DNA from: Bacteroidota bacterium
Lineage (GTDB): Bacteria; Bacteroidota; Bacteroidia; Bacteroidales; GCA-2711565
DNA: 64,000 bases
NCBI GenBank assembly: GCA_018816945.1
Contig: JAHIVC010000071.1
Coordinates: 35,773 to 99,772 of the forward strand
Direction of reading: 5' to 3'
Shown here in pieces: positions 15,411 through 25,342 of this stretch (positions within the stretch are counted from its first letter, which is position 1; each line of letters opens with the position of its first letter). The position numbers were made by a program, and so were the translations under genes. The notes beneath the pieces are model-generated. The model saw only the letters and a list, made by a program, of their open reading frames with translations. It ran no database searches and had not been told where the DNA came from.

Positions 15411-17446
15411 AAATTCTCCTTTCCGAAATCAGGGATGTTGTTGCTCTCGAAATGTGGGTATTTTTCTGCCACCATTTCGGGGTATTTTACAGTAACTGGC
15501 ATGTTTTGCTGTGTTACCGATGTCCAGTACATGCGGCTGAACTGGTAAACCTGGTCTATCAGGTCGTTGATGAGTTTGCTGTTTTCCAGTAGTTTTTCAT
15601 CGGTTGACTGGATATTGAGTTTTACCGGAAACGGGTATCCATCTCTGGAGCCGGGCATGGTTGTGCCATACCTCGTGTTATTGCAAAGTAAAAACTGATT
15701 TCTGCCAATGTTTACAAAGGTTCCGCTGTTCGGAATCATGTTGTTTGACGGGCAGGCTTTATCGAAGATTACCAGGTCACGGGATTCGGTCTTGTTCACA
15801 GTAACTACTATTACCGGAATATCTCCGAGGTTTAAACTATACAGGACTTCCAGGATTGGTTTCAGGTCTTTCCGGCTCATCCGCTTGTAAAAATGGATTA
15901 CGAGGCGTTCAACACTTTTGTTCTTCTCAACAAAGTTTTCGACTGCATCACGGATCGAACCTGCCAGCATGGTTGTGGAATGTGCCGAATAGCAGTTGAA
16001 ACTCTGGAAATGACCATCGTTTGAGAAACAGAAAGCGCTGCCAATGTACCGGCTTGCCATATTCCGGGATTTGAAAGCACCTACGCCTACTATTAATTCA
16101 TTATAAATGGTTCGTTCCAAACGCCAGGGAACGCCTTCCAATTTTGCCAGAATTGCGATGGCAATGTTGGGCATACTGTAATTGAAATCGAGTGCGTTTA
16201 TGGTTTCTGTTTCGATTACCTGAGAAGTAATGCCGTATTTCAGCAACTCGTATTTTACCTTGTAATACAGGCTGTGTATGGCTTTATCCGTTGTTTCTTT
16301 CGGATGCGGAGTGATGTAGATTGCCAAATATCTTGTCCCTGAAATACGGGGCCAGTTTTCAATTTGCTGTTGAACCTCCGGTATCGGGTTATTTTTATTC
16401 GTGAAAACAATACTCTTGTTGATGTCAACAAAGTAATTCATCTTCAGGAAGTCCTTTAAACTCTTTACATTCGGCTTAACCTTACCATCGAACCAATTCA
16501 GCAGTTTATCTGCCGTTGGGCGGTCGTTTTCATGATACAGCAGAATGAACTCAATTTTATTCAGTGGGGTCGGGGTGAAAGGACCATTCTTAACCAAACC
16601 CATAAAAGGGTTCAGGTCTGTTTTCTTGTTTCCGAAAATGAGCAGGTTGCTGTCTTTAGTAGTATTGAATGACCTGGGTTTCGGAACCTGAATAAAGTCA
16701 GAGGATTTGACCGGAATTATTTCTTTGAATTGTGGTGTGTCAATATGTGTTTTGACAAACCAGGATATTTCGTTGTAAAAGAATTTCAACTTGTTGGGGA
16801 TCAGATTCGGCTCCCATTTAAAACCCAATGCTGAACGCAGGGAATTGCTCAATACCGGACGGACTTTGCTTAAATCCAACTTGGCTTCATCGGTTAATTT
16901 GTTGTAGGGGATAAGCTGACGGTTGTAAATTACTTTATGGATGGCTTCGGTGGGTGCGTTTATTTTGTTCAGTCCTTCTTTGAATACTTTGCTGATGCCT
17001 TCGTAGGAAATTACCAATTCCGGGAAATCGGTTATGCGTTTAATCTGCACCTTTATAACAAAGCGTTTGAAAATAAAGAACTGCCCGGTGCTTGCTTCTT
17101 TATCCCAGAACCAAAATTCATTGTCGTTTATGAAATTTGGCTTTGAAACGCTTGCCACTTTGTTAAAATAGCGGGAAATGAGCCACTGATAGTAATGTTT
17201 TGCAAAACGAGGGCTTTTATGAAGGATTACGGTCAGCTTTTTTTCATCGGGACTTGGTTCAAAGTTTACGTATAGATATTGTGCAGTGGGGTTCAGTTTC
17301 GGAAATAAATCTTCAATATTAACAGGCCATTCGGTTTTGTGAATTGAAAACAAGCCATCTGCTTTTTCGACAGAAAAAGAAAATTCGGCAGTTTCAGCCG
17401 GATGGTTGAATGTGAGAATGTTTAATATGAGATTTTGGTCTGCCAT
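15398..17446 (-). CDS. PIWI-domain prokaryotic Argonaute, probably catalytically inactive
   Basis: A 682-residue protein with N-terminal, middle and PIWI regions. The MID domain (about 370-440) has YYKVKYELLKYGITSQVI and a later AKLEG, which fit the Y-K / Q / K 5'-phosphate pocket of guide-binding Argonautes. The PIWI domain (about 445-682) has ELIVGVGAFKS, YIGSAFCFSNDG, RLVIHFYKR and the typical C-terminal ending LWFL. The first catalytic Asp expected after the IVG strand is missing (VGVGA, 453-457), and the HxD-type position reads HFYK (518-521), so slicing activity is unlikely. It probably binds guide and target and recruits an effector. It is the last gene of the defence operon, 30 bp after the metalloprotease gene. 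Confidence 0.85.
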   Translation of the reverse strand: MADQNLILNILTFNHPAETAEFSFSVEKADGLFSIHKTEWPVNIEDLFPKLNPTAQYLYVNFEPSPDEKKLTVILHKSPRFAKHYYQWLISRYFNKVASVSKPNFINDNEFWFWDKEASTGQFFIFKRFVIKVQIKRITDFPELVISYEGISKVFKEGLNKINAPTEAIHKVIYNRQLIPYNKLTDEAKLDLSKVRPVLSNSLRSALGFKWEPNLIPNKLKFFYNEISWFVKTHIDTPQFKEIIPVKSSDFIQVPKPRSFNTTKDSNLLIFGNKKTDLNPFMGLVKNGPFTPTPLNKIEFILLYHENDRPTADKLLNWFDGKVKPNVKSLKDFLKMNYFVDINKSIVFTNKNNPIPEVQQQIENWPRISGTRYLAIYITPHPKETTDKAIHSLYYKVKYELLKYGITSQVIETETINALDFNYSMPNIAIAILAKLEGVPWRLERTIYNELIVGVGAFKSRNMASRYIGSAFCFSNDGHFQSFNCYSAHSTTMLAGSIRDAVENFVEKNKSVERLVIHFYKRMSRKDLKPILEVLYSLNLGDIPVIVVTVNKTESRDLVIFDKACPSNNMIPNSGTFVNIGRNQFLLCNNTRYGTTMPGSRDGYPFPVKLNIQSTDEKLLENSKLINDLIDQVYQFSRMYWTSVTQQNMPVTVKYPEMVAEKYPHFESNNIPDFGKENLWFL

Positions 17447-17476
17447 TATTCTTTTTTATCTGTTCATATCTGTTTT

Positions 17477-18079
17477 TTAAAAGAGTGTTTTACCATATTT
17501 TACCAACCAATCACTTGCCTGCTTGTAATCAGGACATAAAAGAGACAACTTCAACCAAAAGGATTGCGTATGTTTTAAAATTAAAGTGTGCGTTAATTCG
17601 TGCAGGATTAAATAATCAATCACATACTTTGGGGCTTTTATCAAACGCCAATTAAATGACAAGTGATTATCTTTTGAACAATTGCCCCATTTGGTTTTTG
17701 TATCACGAACGAAAACCTTATTGTATTTGAATTTGTGCTGAGAAGCAAGCTCTCGTAAACGAGCGGTGATATAGTCTTTAGCTTGCGATTTGTACCATTT
17801 TTCTAATAAAACTGAGTTGTCAATATCGAAATCCGATTGATATGCCTCGCCAAACAACAGAATTTGACCTTCTTCTAATTTTACAGGGTTAATTTGCTCC
17901 TGACTAAAAAATGATTGTTGTTTTTTAATCCAACCTTCTTTCTGGGAAAGCAAACGGGAAATATCATCCTGAGAGAAATCCTCAGGAATAATCAGCTTAA
18001 CACGTTTTTCTTCATTCACGTTGATGCGTGCGTGTTTTACTTTTTTTCGTTCGATGATATATTCAGTTTGCAATGTCAT
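17477..18079 (-). CDS. YgjP-type (DUF45) zinc metallopeptidase
   Basis: A 200-residue protein with TKWGNCSKDNHLSFNWRLIKAPKYVIDYLILHELTH: the HExxH zinc motif is H160-E161-H164 and a third ligand may be H170. The preceding 'WGxCS..x(2)L.FNWRL..AP..v.DYvv.HElxH' stretch is diagnostic of YgjP/DUF45. Genes of this family commonly sit beside type I restriction subunits, but their role is not settled. The start codon overlaps the hsdR stop by 1 bp, so it is translated with HsdR. Proteolysis of a defence component or a regulator is possible. Confidence 0.9.
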   Translation of the reverse strand: MTLQTEYIIERKKVKHARINVNEEKRVKLIIPEDFSQDDISRLLSQKEGWIKKQQSFFSQEQINPVKLEEGQILLFGEAYQSDFDIDNSVLLEKWYKSQAKDYITARLRELASQHKFKYNKVFVRDTKTKWGNCSKDNHLSFNWRLIKAPKYVIDYLILHELTHTLILKHTQSFWLKLSLLCPDYKQASDWLVKYGKTLF

Positions 18080-21000
18080 TATAAAGCATAGTGTTGAATT
18101 AATCTGTTCAGTAGTTTTTCAGCAAGTTCAGCATTACCGCAAAGGTCTAATTGCTCATACTTATCATCACACAGCAAATAGGCAATTTCAGCCATTGTGT
18201 TTCGTCTCTCCTGATCGCTTTCCTGCCAACCTGTATAGCGTTTGTTTTTAATGCTTTTGCCGATTTCAAAGGCAAGAGCTTTGGCTTCATCTTCCGGTAG
18301 TAAGTCTCCTTTCAGGTTTTTGATTTCCTGAAAAATGGTAAACTCACCCAAATCCTCAAAGCCCATCCGCTGTGGCAAACTTTCCGCCTGTTCCACTTCG
18401 TTGAAGAGTGTTTCAAGGTCATTTAAAATGTCTTCTATTGATTTTGCTTTTTCACGCTTCTGCTTTATAAGAGCTTCCAGACGTTTAAGGTAATCAATGT
18501 AAACAGGATTTTGCAATTCATTTTTACGAACAACCGTTTCAATATCCCTGATAATCTTTTCCGCTTTATCATCAGGGCTAAGCTTGGTATTATTGATTTT
18601 ATCAATGTAATTGCTGTCTATTTTCACTTCCGGTAAGTGACCCCTGAAATCCAAAACTTTGGTGCTGTCCTGTAATAGTTTTCTTGTCTTGGCTGCATAA
18701 AATTCAGCATCAAAATCAAGTCGTTTGAACTCGGACAGGTAAATTTGATAGATGGTAAGCAGCCACTGATATTTTGCGAAATACGGAATCAGCAGTGCAC
18801 TTGGGGAAATTGCTTCGTATAACTGGACTACTTTCCGAAAGTCTTTTTCAAATTCGTTCCTGTCAATGGTGTTGAGAATCCTGACTATTTCAATAGTACA
18901 TTGATAAGTATCTTCAAGTTTGATTGATTCAAAAGGTTGCATTGCTTTGTCAAGCAGTTCTGGAAACTGAAGGAATAATTCGGCTTCATCTTTGAAAGTC
19001 CCAATATCGGCAGGATCATAGTTCAAAGCATTGTTTAAGTCTTTGAAAATGCCAAGATAATCAACAATTCTTCCGCATTGTTTTGATACTCCGGTTGGTT
19101 TGTCATCATAAGGACGGTTGGTGCGTGCAATTGCCTGCAGCAGGGTATGGTCTTTAAAGGGACTATCCAAATACATTGCCTGCTCAATGGGTGCATCAAA
19201 ACCGGTCAGCAACATATTGCAAACAATCAAAATTTTCAGGTTGTTGCCATTTTTTATTTCTTCGGGAGTAATCCGCTTTTTAAACTTTTTCACAATTTTC
19301 TTTAAATCACCATCATTCAGATAGTGATCTTTGAAAAGATTGTAGCGATCCTCCGGCTCGTTGTGCATTTTGCTGAAAACAATCTGGATTTCGCTTGTAT
19401 CGAAGCCATTTTTTAGCAATTCATTATAATAGGTAACGCAGGCTTCTTTGTCCACAGCAACAACCTGAGCCTTGAAGCCATCGGGTTCAACCTTTGTTCT
19501 GTAGTCTTCGGCTATATCTTTTGCTACCAGTGCAATTCTTTCAGGCTTCTTGATTATGGTTTTCCAGGGTTGAACTCTTTTTTGTACTGCCTGTTTTTCT
19601 TCTTTGCTTAATTCCTTAGAAAGCTCATCCCATCCTTTTTTCAGGTTTTCCTTATCTAACTGTAAATCGGTAGGGCCAAAGGTGTAAATGATTTCAACGG
19701 TTGCACCGTCATCAATTGAATCTTTTATGCTGTACCTGTCCAGATATTTTTCAAATTCATTGGTGGAAATTTTACCAAATTCCCTTATCGTTTTCGGAAT
19801 GGGCGTACCGGTAAAAGCAAAACGGCTTGCTTCAGGTAAAACAGCCTTTAGTTCTGAATGAAAATCGCCATACTGAGTACGATGTGCTTCATCAATCAGT
19901 ACAAATACATTTTCCCTTTCATCTTTGAGGTCGCCTAAATCCTGAAACTTCTGAATGGTGCTGATAATTACTTCACCGGATTGTGCTGTGATTTTTTGTT
20001 TTAACTGACCAATGTTTGTAGGTTTGAACGTGTTTGGAAAGTCGCATTCTTCAAATGTGTCACCTATCTGGTCTTTCAAATCTTTACGGTCAACTACAAT
20101 ATAAACGGTGGGGTCTTTAAGTAAAGGATTGTTGCGGAGTTTGTAAGCGGTGAATAAGATGGTGAGGCTTTTCCCTGAACCCTGAGTATGCCAGATTACA
20201 CCATGTTTCATTGCCTTACCGATTACCCTGTCAACGATTTTATTAGCTGCCCTGAATTGTTGATACCGGGCAACTTTTTTTACAATTCCAGCCTCGGGAG
20301 ACCTTTCAAAAACAATGAAATTTTGCAGAATATCCAACACACGTTCGGGTTGAAGTAACCCGCAAAGCGATTGTTTCATTTGCTCGTATGCAGGAATATC
20401 AAGATCCAATAAACCTGTTTCGGGGTTCTGAATGGTAGAAAAAGTATTGTTTTTAATTACAGGATTGTTTTCTGGATTATGGACTGACAGGTCTTTCCAC
20501 TCGAAAAAGAATGATGCAGATGAACCCAGAGTGCCGTATTTGGAGAACTTGCCATTGGCTGCAACGCCAAACAAATTACAGATGTATAGTTTTGATGCTT
20601 TGCTGTCGTAGCGACCTAATTGTTTTATCCCTTCAAAATAATTTGAGTTCTGTTTTGCCCTTTGCTTTGCTTCGATGCAGATTAGAGGAATACCATTTAT
20701 GAGTAATACCACATCGGGCTTTACCAAATCACTGCCCTGAACCCAATACTGACGAGTAACAATGAAACTATTATTCCAGATGTCTTCAAAATCAATGATT
20801 CTGATGGTTTTATCGTCCTGGTCAATCTTAACATTAACACCTTTCGTGATAAGCTCCAGGAATAGTTCATTTGCTGTTAATGAATTGGGGTTATTGAAAG
20901 GGGCATACAGAATATCCATAACTTTTTTGGCATCGGCAGCGGTAATGCTGTTGATGCTTTGGATTTTTTCGGATAAAATTGTATCAATTACCGGGTTTGA

Positions 21001-21126
21001 AATCGGACGTTTGTATTGTTTCAAATCCTCATCAGGGCGGGGTGTCCAGCCCAAAAGACTTAACCAATCAAAGATTGGCATTTCTACTCCGTGTAATTCT
21101 GAAATTTGTGTCATAATGTTATTCAA
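18079..21126 (-). CDS. hsdR: Type I restriction enzyme R subunit
   Basis: A 1015-residue motor-nuclease. The N-terminal nuclease region has KPDVVLLINGIPLICIEAKQ (D138, E152, K154), a PD-(D/E)xK site. The helicase part has Walker A HTQGSGKS (313-320), VLIDEAHRTQ (DEAH 412-415), FTGTPI and a motif VI region ALLQAIARTNRP. HsdR translocates DNA and cuts it when the HsdM/HsdS complex recognises unmethylated sites. Here hsdR is separated from hsdM-hsdS by higBA and mcrBC, an unusual arrangement. It overlaps mcrC by 8 bp. The last 120 residues are a coiled-coil-like charged region that would contact HsdM. Confidence 0.96.
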   Translation of the reverse strand: MNNIMTQISELHGVEMPIFDWLSLLGWTPRPDEDLKQYKRPISNPVIDTILSEKIQSINSITAADAKKVMDILYAPFNNPNSLTANELFLELITKGVNVKIDQDDKTIRIIDFEDIWNNSFIVTRQYWVQGSDLVKPDVVLLINGIPLICIEAKQRAKQNSNYFEGIKQLGRYDSKASKLYICNLFGVAANGKFSKYGTLGSSASFFFEWKDLSVHNPENNPVIKNNTFSTIQNPETGLLDLDIPAYEQMKQSLCGLLQPERVLDILQNFIVFERSPEAGIVKKVARYQQFRAANKIVDRVIGKAMKHGVIWHTQGSGKSLTILFTAYKLRNNPLLKDPTVYIVVDRKDLKDQIGDTFEECDFPNTFKPTNIGQLKQKITAQSGEVIISTIQKFQDLGDLKDERENVFVLIDEAHRTQYGDFHSELKAVLPEASRFAFTGTPIPKTIREFGKISTNEFEKYLDRYSIKDSIDDGATVEIIYTFGPTDLQLDKENLKKGWDELSKELSKEEKQAVQKRVQPWKTIIKKPERIALVAKDIAEDYRTKVEPDGFKAQVVAVDKEACVTYYNELLKNGFDTSEIQIVFSKMHNEPEDRYNLFKDHYLNDGDLKKIVKKFKKRITPEEIKNGNNLKILIVCNMLLTGFDAPIEQAMYLDSPFKDHTLLQAIARTNRPYDDKPTGVSKQCGRIVDYLGIFKDLNNALNYDPADIGTFKDEAELFLQFPELLDKAMQPFESIKLEDTYQCTIEIVRILNTIDRNEFEKDFRKVVQLYEAISPSALLIPYFAKYQWLLTIYQIYLSEFKRLDFDAEFYAAKTRKLLQDSTKVLDFRGHLPEVKIDSNYIDKINNTKLSPDDKAEKIIRDIETVVRKNELQNPVYIDYLKRLEALIKQKREKAKSIEDILNDLETLFNEVEQAESLPQRMGFEDLGEFTIFQEIKNLKGDLLPEDEAKALAFEIGKSIKNKRYTGWQESDQERRNTMAEIAYLLCDDKYEQLDLCGNAELAEKLLNRLIQHYAL

Positions 21127-22468
21127 TTACGGCGTTAATTCTTTCTAAAAACTGACTTTCTTTTTCTTTGAAATCATCCTGAACTTCATCTTTTACTGAA
21201 TTATTAATAAAAGACAAATCAATGCCATCTACAATAAATTTTGTATCAGAGCCATTGCCGTCAAAGAGGGAATTACTTTTTGACTTTGATGCGAATGTTT
21301 CTGAAATTGAGGAAGAGATAGGATACAACAAGCCTCCTGCAATTACATTTTTACTTTGTTGATAGTAATTGATGTATGTATGAATCTGGAAAAAGTCGGT
21401 GCGGTCAAAATCAATCTTCCTGAAAAGCATTTGTTTGTATTTTGCATCCCAAACCAAAACATCGTTATTCCTTTGCATTACAATATCTGGAATCAACTGC
21501 TTTTGATGATACTTTCCGGAATATGTTATAGGTTTATCATTTCTGATACTCCAACCTTTTGCAGCTAATTTCCTTTTTAACAAGGATTTTAGGTAAAGCT
21601 CCCAAACCTCAGCCATGTCAATAAAAAAGCTATATCCTTTGGTTTTATCTTTATCCTGAATGTTGTTGCCTATACTCTTACCTTGCAATAAATCCCAGGA
21701 AAAAACAACAACTGGTTTAAATGACTGATAGATGTCCTTATAGCGAATATTTTGATACTCAGAGAATGAAATATGCCTTTTTTGCAAACGGGCAGATTCA
21801 AATTGAATAATTGCATCCTGAGTATTATTTGGTGTGTTCAAAGAGCCTAAATGATAATCCTTTAATAGGATGTTATATGCCTGGAGTAGTATCTGAGCAA
21901 TTACTTCATTTGCTTCTTTTTCTCTGTAATTTGAAATAAGCTCGGATGAAGTAAATAAGGTTTTTATTGACTTCTGAATGTTTATGCGACCTCTTATAGT
22001 TTGACCTCTGTGGGTTTTAGTTATTGTATTTCTTGGCAAACCATGCTTATTAGCTTTTGCCAGCATATTAAGCCATAGAAATGAAATGAGTTTTTTTATC
22101 AGAAACTGAAAATCCTGACGATGATTCAGCGTGTGACTTGATTCAGTGAGCTTAACATTGAAAATTTCTTCCAGCATTCTGAATAAATGCAGCTCGCCAA
22201 ACCTTGGTTTTATTAATATCTTATAATAATTATCCTTGTATTTAAATGTGGCTTCGCCCACTAAACGACCAGCCCACCATGTGCCGGAATAATAGTCGTA
22301 CTCAGCAACTGGTAATTTTTCGTCGTTGTAATAGTCGGAACTGAAATGAAATGTATTGATTGTTGATACTGAATGGGCAAAAAAATGCAATACCTCTTCT
22401 TGTTCGGGTTTTAACTTAAAAGGTGAGCAATCATTTGCTTCAATTAATATGTATTCAGCATCATTCAT
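21119..22468 (-). CDS. mcrC: McrC-type nuclease subunit
   Basis: A 449-residue McrC-family protein. The C-terminal PD-(D/E)xK nuclease site is PDIVMQRNNDVLVWDAKYK (D328, D341, K343), with an upstream acidic residue in MAEVWELYL (E287/E290). The N-terminal part contains the family elements WWAGRLVGEATF and IKPRFGELHLFRMLEEI, and the middle has RGQTIRGRINIQKSI. With McrB it forms the GTP-dependent system that cuts DNA carrying modified cytosines. It overlaps mcrB upstream and hsdR downstream by 8 bp each, so the modification-dependent nuclease is wired into the type I operon. Confidence 0.93.
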   Translation of the reverse strand: MNDAEYILIEANDCSPFKLKPEQEEVLHFFAHSVSTINTFHFSSDYYNDEKLPVAEYDYYSGTWWAGRLVGEATFKYKDNYYKILIKPRFGELHLFRMLEEIFNVKLTESSHTLNHRQDFQFLIKKLISFLWLNMLAKANKHGLPRNTITKTHRGQTIRGRINIQKSIKTLFTSSELISNYREKEANEVIAQILLQAYNILLKDYHLGSLNTPNNTQDAIIQFESARLQKRHISFSEYQNIRYKDIYQSFKPVVVFSWDLLQGKSIGNNIQDKDKTKGYSFFIDMAEVWELYLKSLLKRKLAAKGWSIRNDKPITYSGKYHQKQLIPDIVMQRNNDVLVWDAKYKQMLFRKIDFDRTDFFQIHTYINYYQQSKNVIAGGLLYPISSSISETFASKSKSNSLFDGNGSDTKFIVDGIDLSFINNSVKDEVQDDFKEKESQFLERINAVIE

Positions 22469-24236
22469 TATTCAGTAAGATGTTTTGAAACAGATTTATT
22501 TTTTCTTGTTGTGCCTGTTTATCCATGTTTCCTAAAAAGGCTTCAAGCATTGGTTTTATCGAAATTTCCCATAGAACTTTTACAGGACCATTAGCTTTGA
22601 ATAGTTTTAGGCGAGGGAAACCTTCAATATCACGGAACGAACAGAAAATATCAACTACCTCAGCAAAAAATGTATGACCGATTTCGAACTGTTTGCCCAG
22701 TTCATCCATTGCTTTAATATGATTATTGAACAGTTGAGCCCTGTTTACAAAGGTGTCAATATCTTCATCGGAAATTCTTACTTCGAGATTGGCTCTTTTT
22801 TCAATCATCATATTCCGCAAAACACCTGCACTAAAACCGTAGAAAAACCAAACAAAGCGACGGCGAAGTGCAAAATCAATGCGTTCCAATGAAAAGTCAA
22901 TTTCGTTCATAGTGCCTATGATGTAGAGGTTTTGAGGCACCTTTATTGTAAAACCGCCAATGGAAAGTTTTATTTCTTCCTCTCTGTTTTCGAGACCAGA
23001 AAAAAGCTCGCCAAACAAACGGGATAAGTCTATTCTGTTTATTTCGTCAAGAATTAATACATGGGGATAATCATCTTTCCTGACTTCTTCAATAAGGTTA
23101 AGAAAATAGCCTTTTACCGGAATGGTATTGCCTTCTTTAATTTGAATACCTGCAATAAAATCTTCAAAAGTATAGTTCGGATGAAGCTGTAACCGATGAA
23201 TACGAGGGGAAGTAACATCAGGATTGTCTTTGAAATATGTTTTTACATTTTCCCTGTTGCTGAAGTAATGCTGATAAATCAAGGTTTTTGCCAAAGCTTT
23301 GGCTGAATGGGTTTTGCTTGTACCCGGAGGGCCATATAAGATAATTGATTTTTTATATTGTAGTGCCTGAAATTCATTAAAACTTGTTTCACCCAAGTTA
23401 AAATTCCAGATATTTCGGATTTCATCATCATAAAAAGTGAAATCAGTTTCACCACTGTATTCTGATATTTTTTGACGGATGTATAGGATTTGTTCTTCAC
23501 GGTTAGCTTCTTTAATTTCTTTTGGGGCATCATCGAGCAATTTGTGAAATGCACCATAGATTTGGTTTTTATGACCTTCGGAATAAACAGGTTCGTACTT
23601 GTCGGGGTTAGCCAAATGCAATAATATGTTGTACATTGTAAGCAAACCTTCGGGTATTAAATGCCATACATCGGGATCAACGATTGTGCTTGTTTCACTA
23701 TCCCAATTAAAACGACATACGAGGCACATTTTTTCAACCATTTCATTTGCCTGCTCTAAGGTTTTAATATTACCGGCAGCAACTGAAAGTTTAAGCTGTT
23801 TGCAAACCAAAAGGATTAAAGCAATTTCATTCGGCTTATTGTATTTTAAATAAGGTCCTGCAGATCCAAAACCATTATCGGGAATAACATTGTCTTTTAT
23901 GGGAACCGTAAGAAATTCGCCAAGTACATTTATAGGAACTTCCTTTTTGAAGTTTTTACGAAAATCGCTTGGAGCCATGCACCATAACCAATTGGCATGG
24001 GCAAATACCAGGCGACTTTCATAAGTTGCACCCTCAAACTGTTTTTTAATTTTATTATCGAAGCTGTCGCTGCCTTCAAGGTATTTAACAATGAATCTTT
24101 GAATGTTATCATCAAGTGCTGTGATGGTAAAAACATCTTTTTCATCAGTCAAAAAACTATTGTCCTGCAAAATGCAGGCACTTATAAATTCATTGTATAA
24201 ATCATATACTCGTTGATCTGCCCAGTCTGGTTTCAT
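22461..24236 (-). CDS. mcrB: McrB-type AAA+ GTPase
   Basis: A 591-residue protein with an AAA+ motor in the C-terminal half: Walker A ILYGPPGTSKTHSA (302-309), Walker B VLILDEINRIDLSRLFGE, and GTMNEIDFSLERID, the MNxxD signature of McrB GTPases. RRRFVWFF follows as the arginine finger/sensor region. The N-terminal 270 residues are the substrate-recognition part and do not look like the short E. coli McrB DUF3578-type domain, so the recognised modification may differ. It lies 12 bp after the HigA-type gene and overlaps mcrC. Confidence 0.93.
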   Translation of the reverse strand: MKPDWADQRVYDLYNEFISACILQDNSFLTDEKDVFTITALDDNIQRFIVKYLEGSDSFDNKIKKQFEGATYESRLVFAHANWLWCMAPSDFRKNFKKEVPINVLGEFLTVPIKDNVIPDNGFGSAGPYLKYNKPNEIALILLVCKQLKLSVAAGNIKTLEQANEMVEKMCLVCRFNWDSETSTIVDPDVWHLIPEGLLTMYNILLHLANPDKYEPVYSEGHKNQIYGAFHKLLDDAPKEIKEANREEQILYIRQKISEYSGETDFTFYDDEIRNIWNFNLGETSFNEFQALQYKKSIILYGPPGTSKTHSAKALAKTLIYQHYFSNRENVKTYFKDNPDVTSPRIHRLQLHPNYTFEDFIAGIQIKEGNTIPVKGYFLNLIEEVRKDDYPHVLILDEINRIDLSRLFGELFSGLENREEEIKLSIGGFTIKVPQNLYIIGTMNEIDFSLERIDFALRRRFVWFFYGFSAGVLRNMMIEKRANLEVRISDEDIDTFVNRAQLFNNHIKAMDELGKQFEIGHTFFAEVVDIFCSFRDIEGFPRLKLFKANGPVKVLWEISIKPMLEAFLGNMDKQAQQEKINLFQNILLNNE

Positions 24237-24248
24237 ACGCTGTTGTTG

Positions 24249-25340
24249 TTAATTTGCCAAATCAATTGTTTTAAAAAACTTTTGCCCCAGAGTGTAGGGA
24301 ATATCTTTGTTGTGCTGCAACCTGCCAATGATTATTGCAGGGTGTGTTTTTATTTTCCGTGCATACTCATAAAATGCTTCTTCGGTATCAGGCAGGTTTT
24401 CTTTTAGTTCGGCTTCTTCCTCGTGTGTGAATGTCCATTTTACGGCAAACTCATCTGCTTCCTTTTCTTTTTCGAGGTCTTTGTCTTTGTATTCGATCTG
24501 CTCTAAGAAAATTTCTTTTTTGCCGTGCAAGAGGATATGTCCTGCTTCATGGAAAAATGAGAACCAAAACTTATCGTTTCGTTTGCCTCTGCCAGTGAGT
24601 TGGATTAACGGAGTATCGTTCATCCAACGTGTTGCACCGCTGATAGGGGCTTTAGGCAGAAATGGCGTATGAACCACTTTAACACCGGCTTTTAAGCAAA
24701 TATTCTGGAGCTGATGAAAGAAATCACCGGGCTGCTCTGCCATTACTGACTTAATTTCCGGTAATATTTCCTTGAAGGTTTTTTCGGAATAGGGTTTTGC
24801 CTGAATTTGCTGGGCGGAAAGCTCACCTTTTCGCAACCAGGCTGAAATGGCATAAGGTTCTTTGGTATGTACCAAAGAAATGCGAAACGCCACTTTTAAC
24901 TGTTGGTTGCAATAGTAATCCTCCCAGGATTTGTGAGAAGCCACACCGAAGAATGCCAAAAGTTGTGCTGCCATTGCCTGTTTTGAGGGCAGGGCATTTA
25001 ACCAGCCAAACTTAACCATTTGAGCCAAAGGAAAGTTCTTTGCCCAAACAACCGCTTTTTCGATAACTTCCTGACGTTTAACACGGGCAAGATATTCATC
25101 GTAGCCACGCTGACTGTTGAGCCAGAAATGAGCAGGGATTTTTGTTACATTCTCGAATTGCACTGCCATATCAGCCGTGATGGAACTATCGCCTTTAAGA
25201 ATCGCCGTGATGGTTTTTTCCGGCTTACCGGTACGCAATGCAAATTCTTTAGGACCCATTCCCATTTCTTCCAATTTTTCAATTAGTGTTTCGCTTGGGT
25301 GCGGGACAGACTGCGGAAAATACTGATTTTGCTTTACCAT
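24249..25340 (-). CDS. higA: HigA-type antitoxin fused to ImmA/IrrE peptidase domain
   Basis: A 363-residue protein with an N-terminal XRE helix-turn-helix (about 15-75: GMGPKEFALRTGKPEKTITAILKGDSSIT) of the HigA type and a C-terminal ImmA/IrrE zinc-peptidase-like domain with FHEAGHILLHG (H264, E265, H268). This long HigA-ImmA form is common in Bacteroidota. It would neutralise the HigB-like toxin encoded 2 bp upstream and repress the operon; the peptidase domain may respond to stress by cutting a regulator. Its position between hsdS and mcrB suggests a genetic stabiliser of the restriction locus. Confidence 0.88.
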   Translation of the reverse strand: MVKQNQYFPQSVPHPSETLIEKLEEMGMGPKEFALRTGKPEKTITAILKGDSSITADMAVQFENVTKIPAHFWLNSQRGYDEYLARVKRQEVIEKAVVWAKNFPLAQMVKFGWLNALPSKQAMAAQLLAFFGVASHKSWEDYYCNQQLKVAFRISLVHTKEPYAISAWLRKGELSAQQIQAKPYSEKTFKEILPEIKSVMAEQPGDFFHQLQNICLKAGVKVVHTPFLPKAPISGATRWMNDTPLIQLTGRGKRNDKFWFSFFHEAGHILLHGKKEIFLEQIEYKDKDLEKEKEADEFAVKWTFTHEEEAELKENLPDTEEAFYEYARKIKTHPAIIIGRLQHNKDIPYTLGQKFFKTIDLAN

Positions 25341-25342
25341 GA

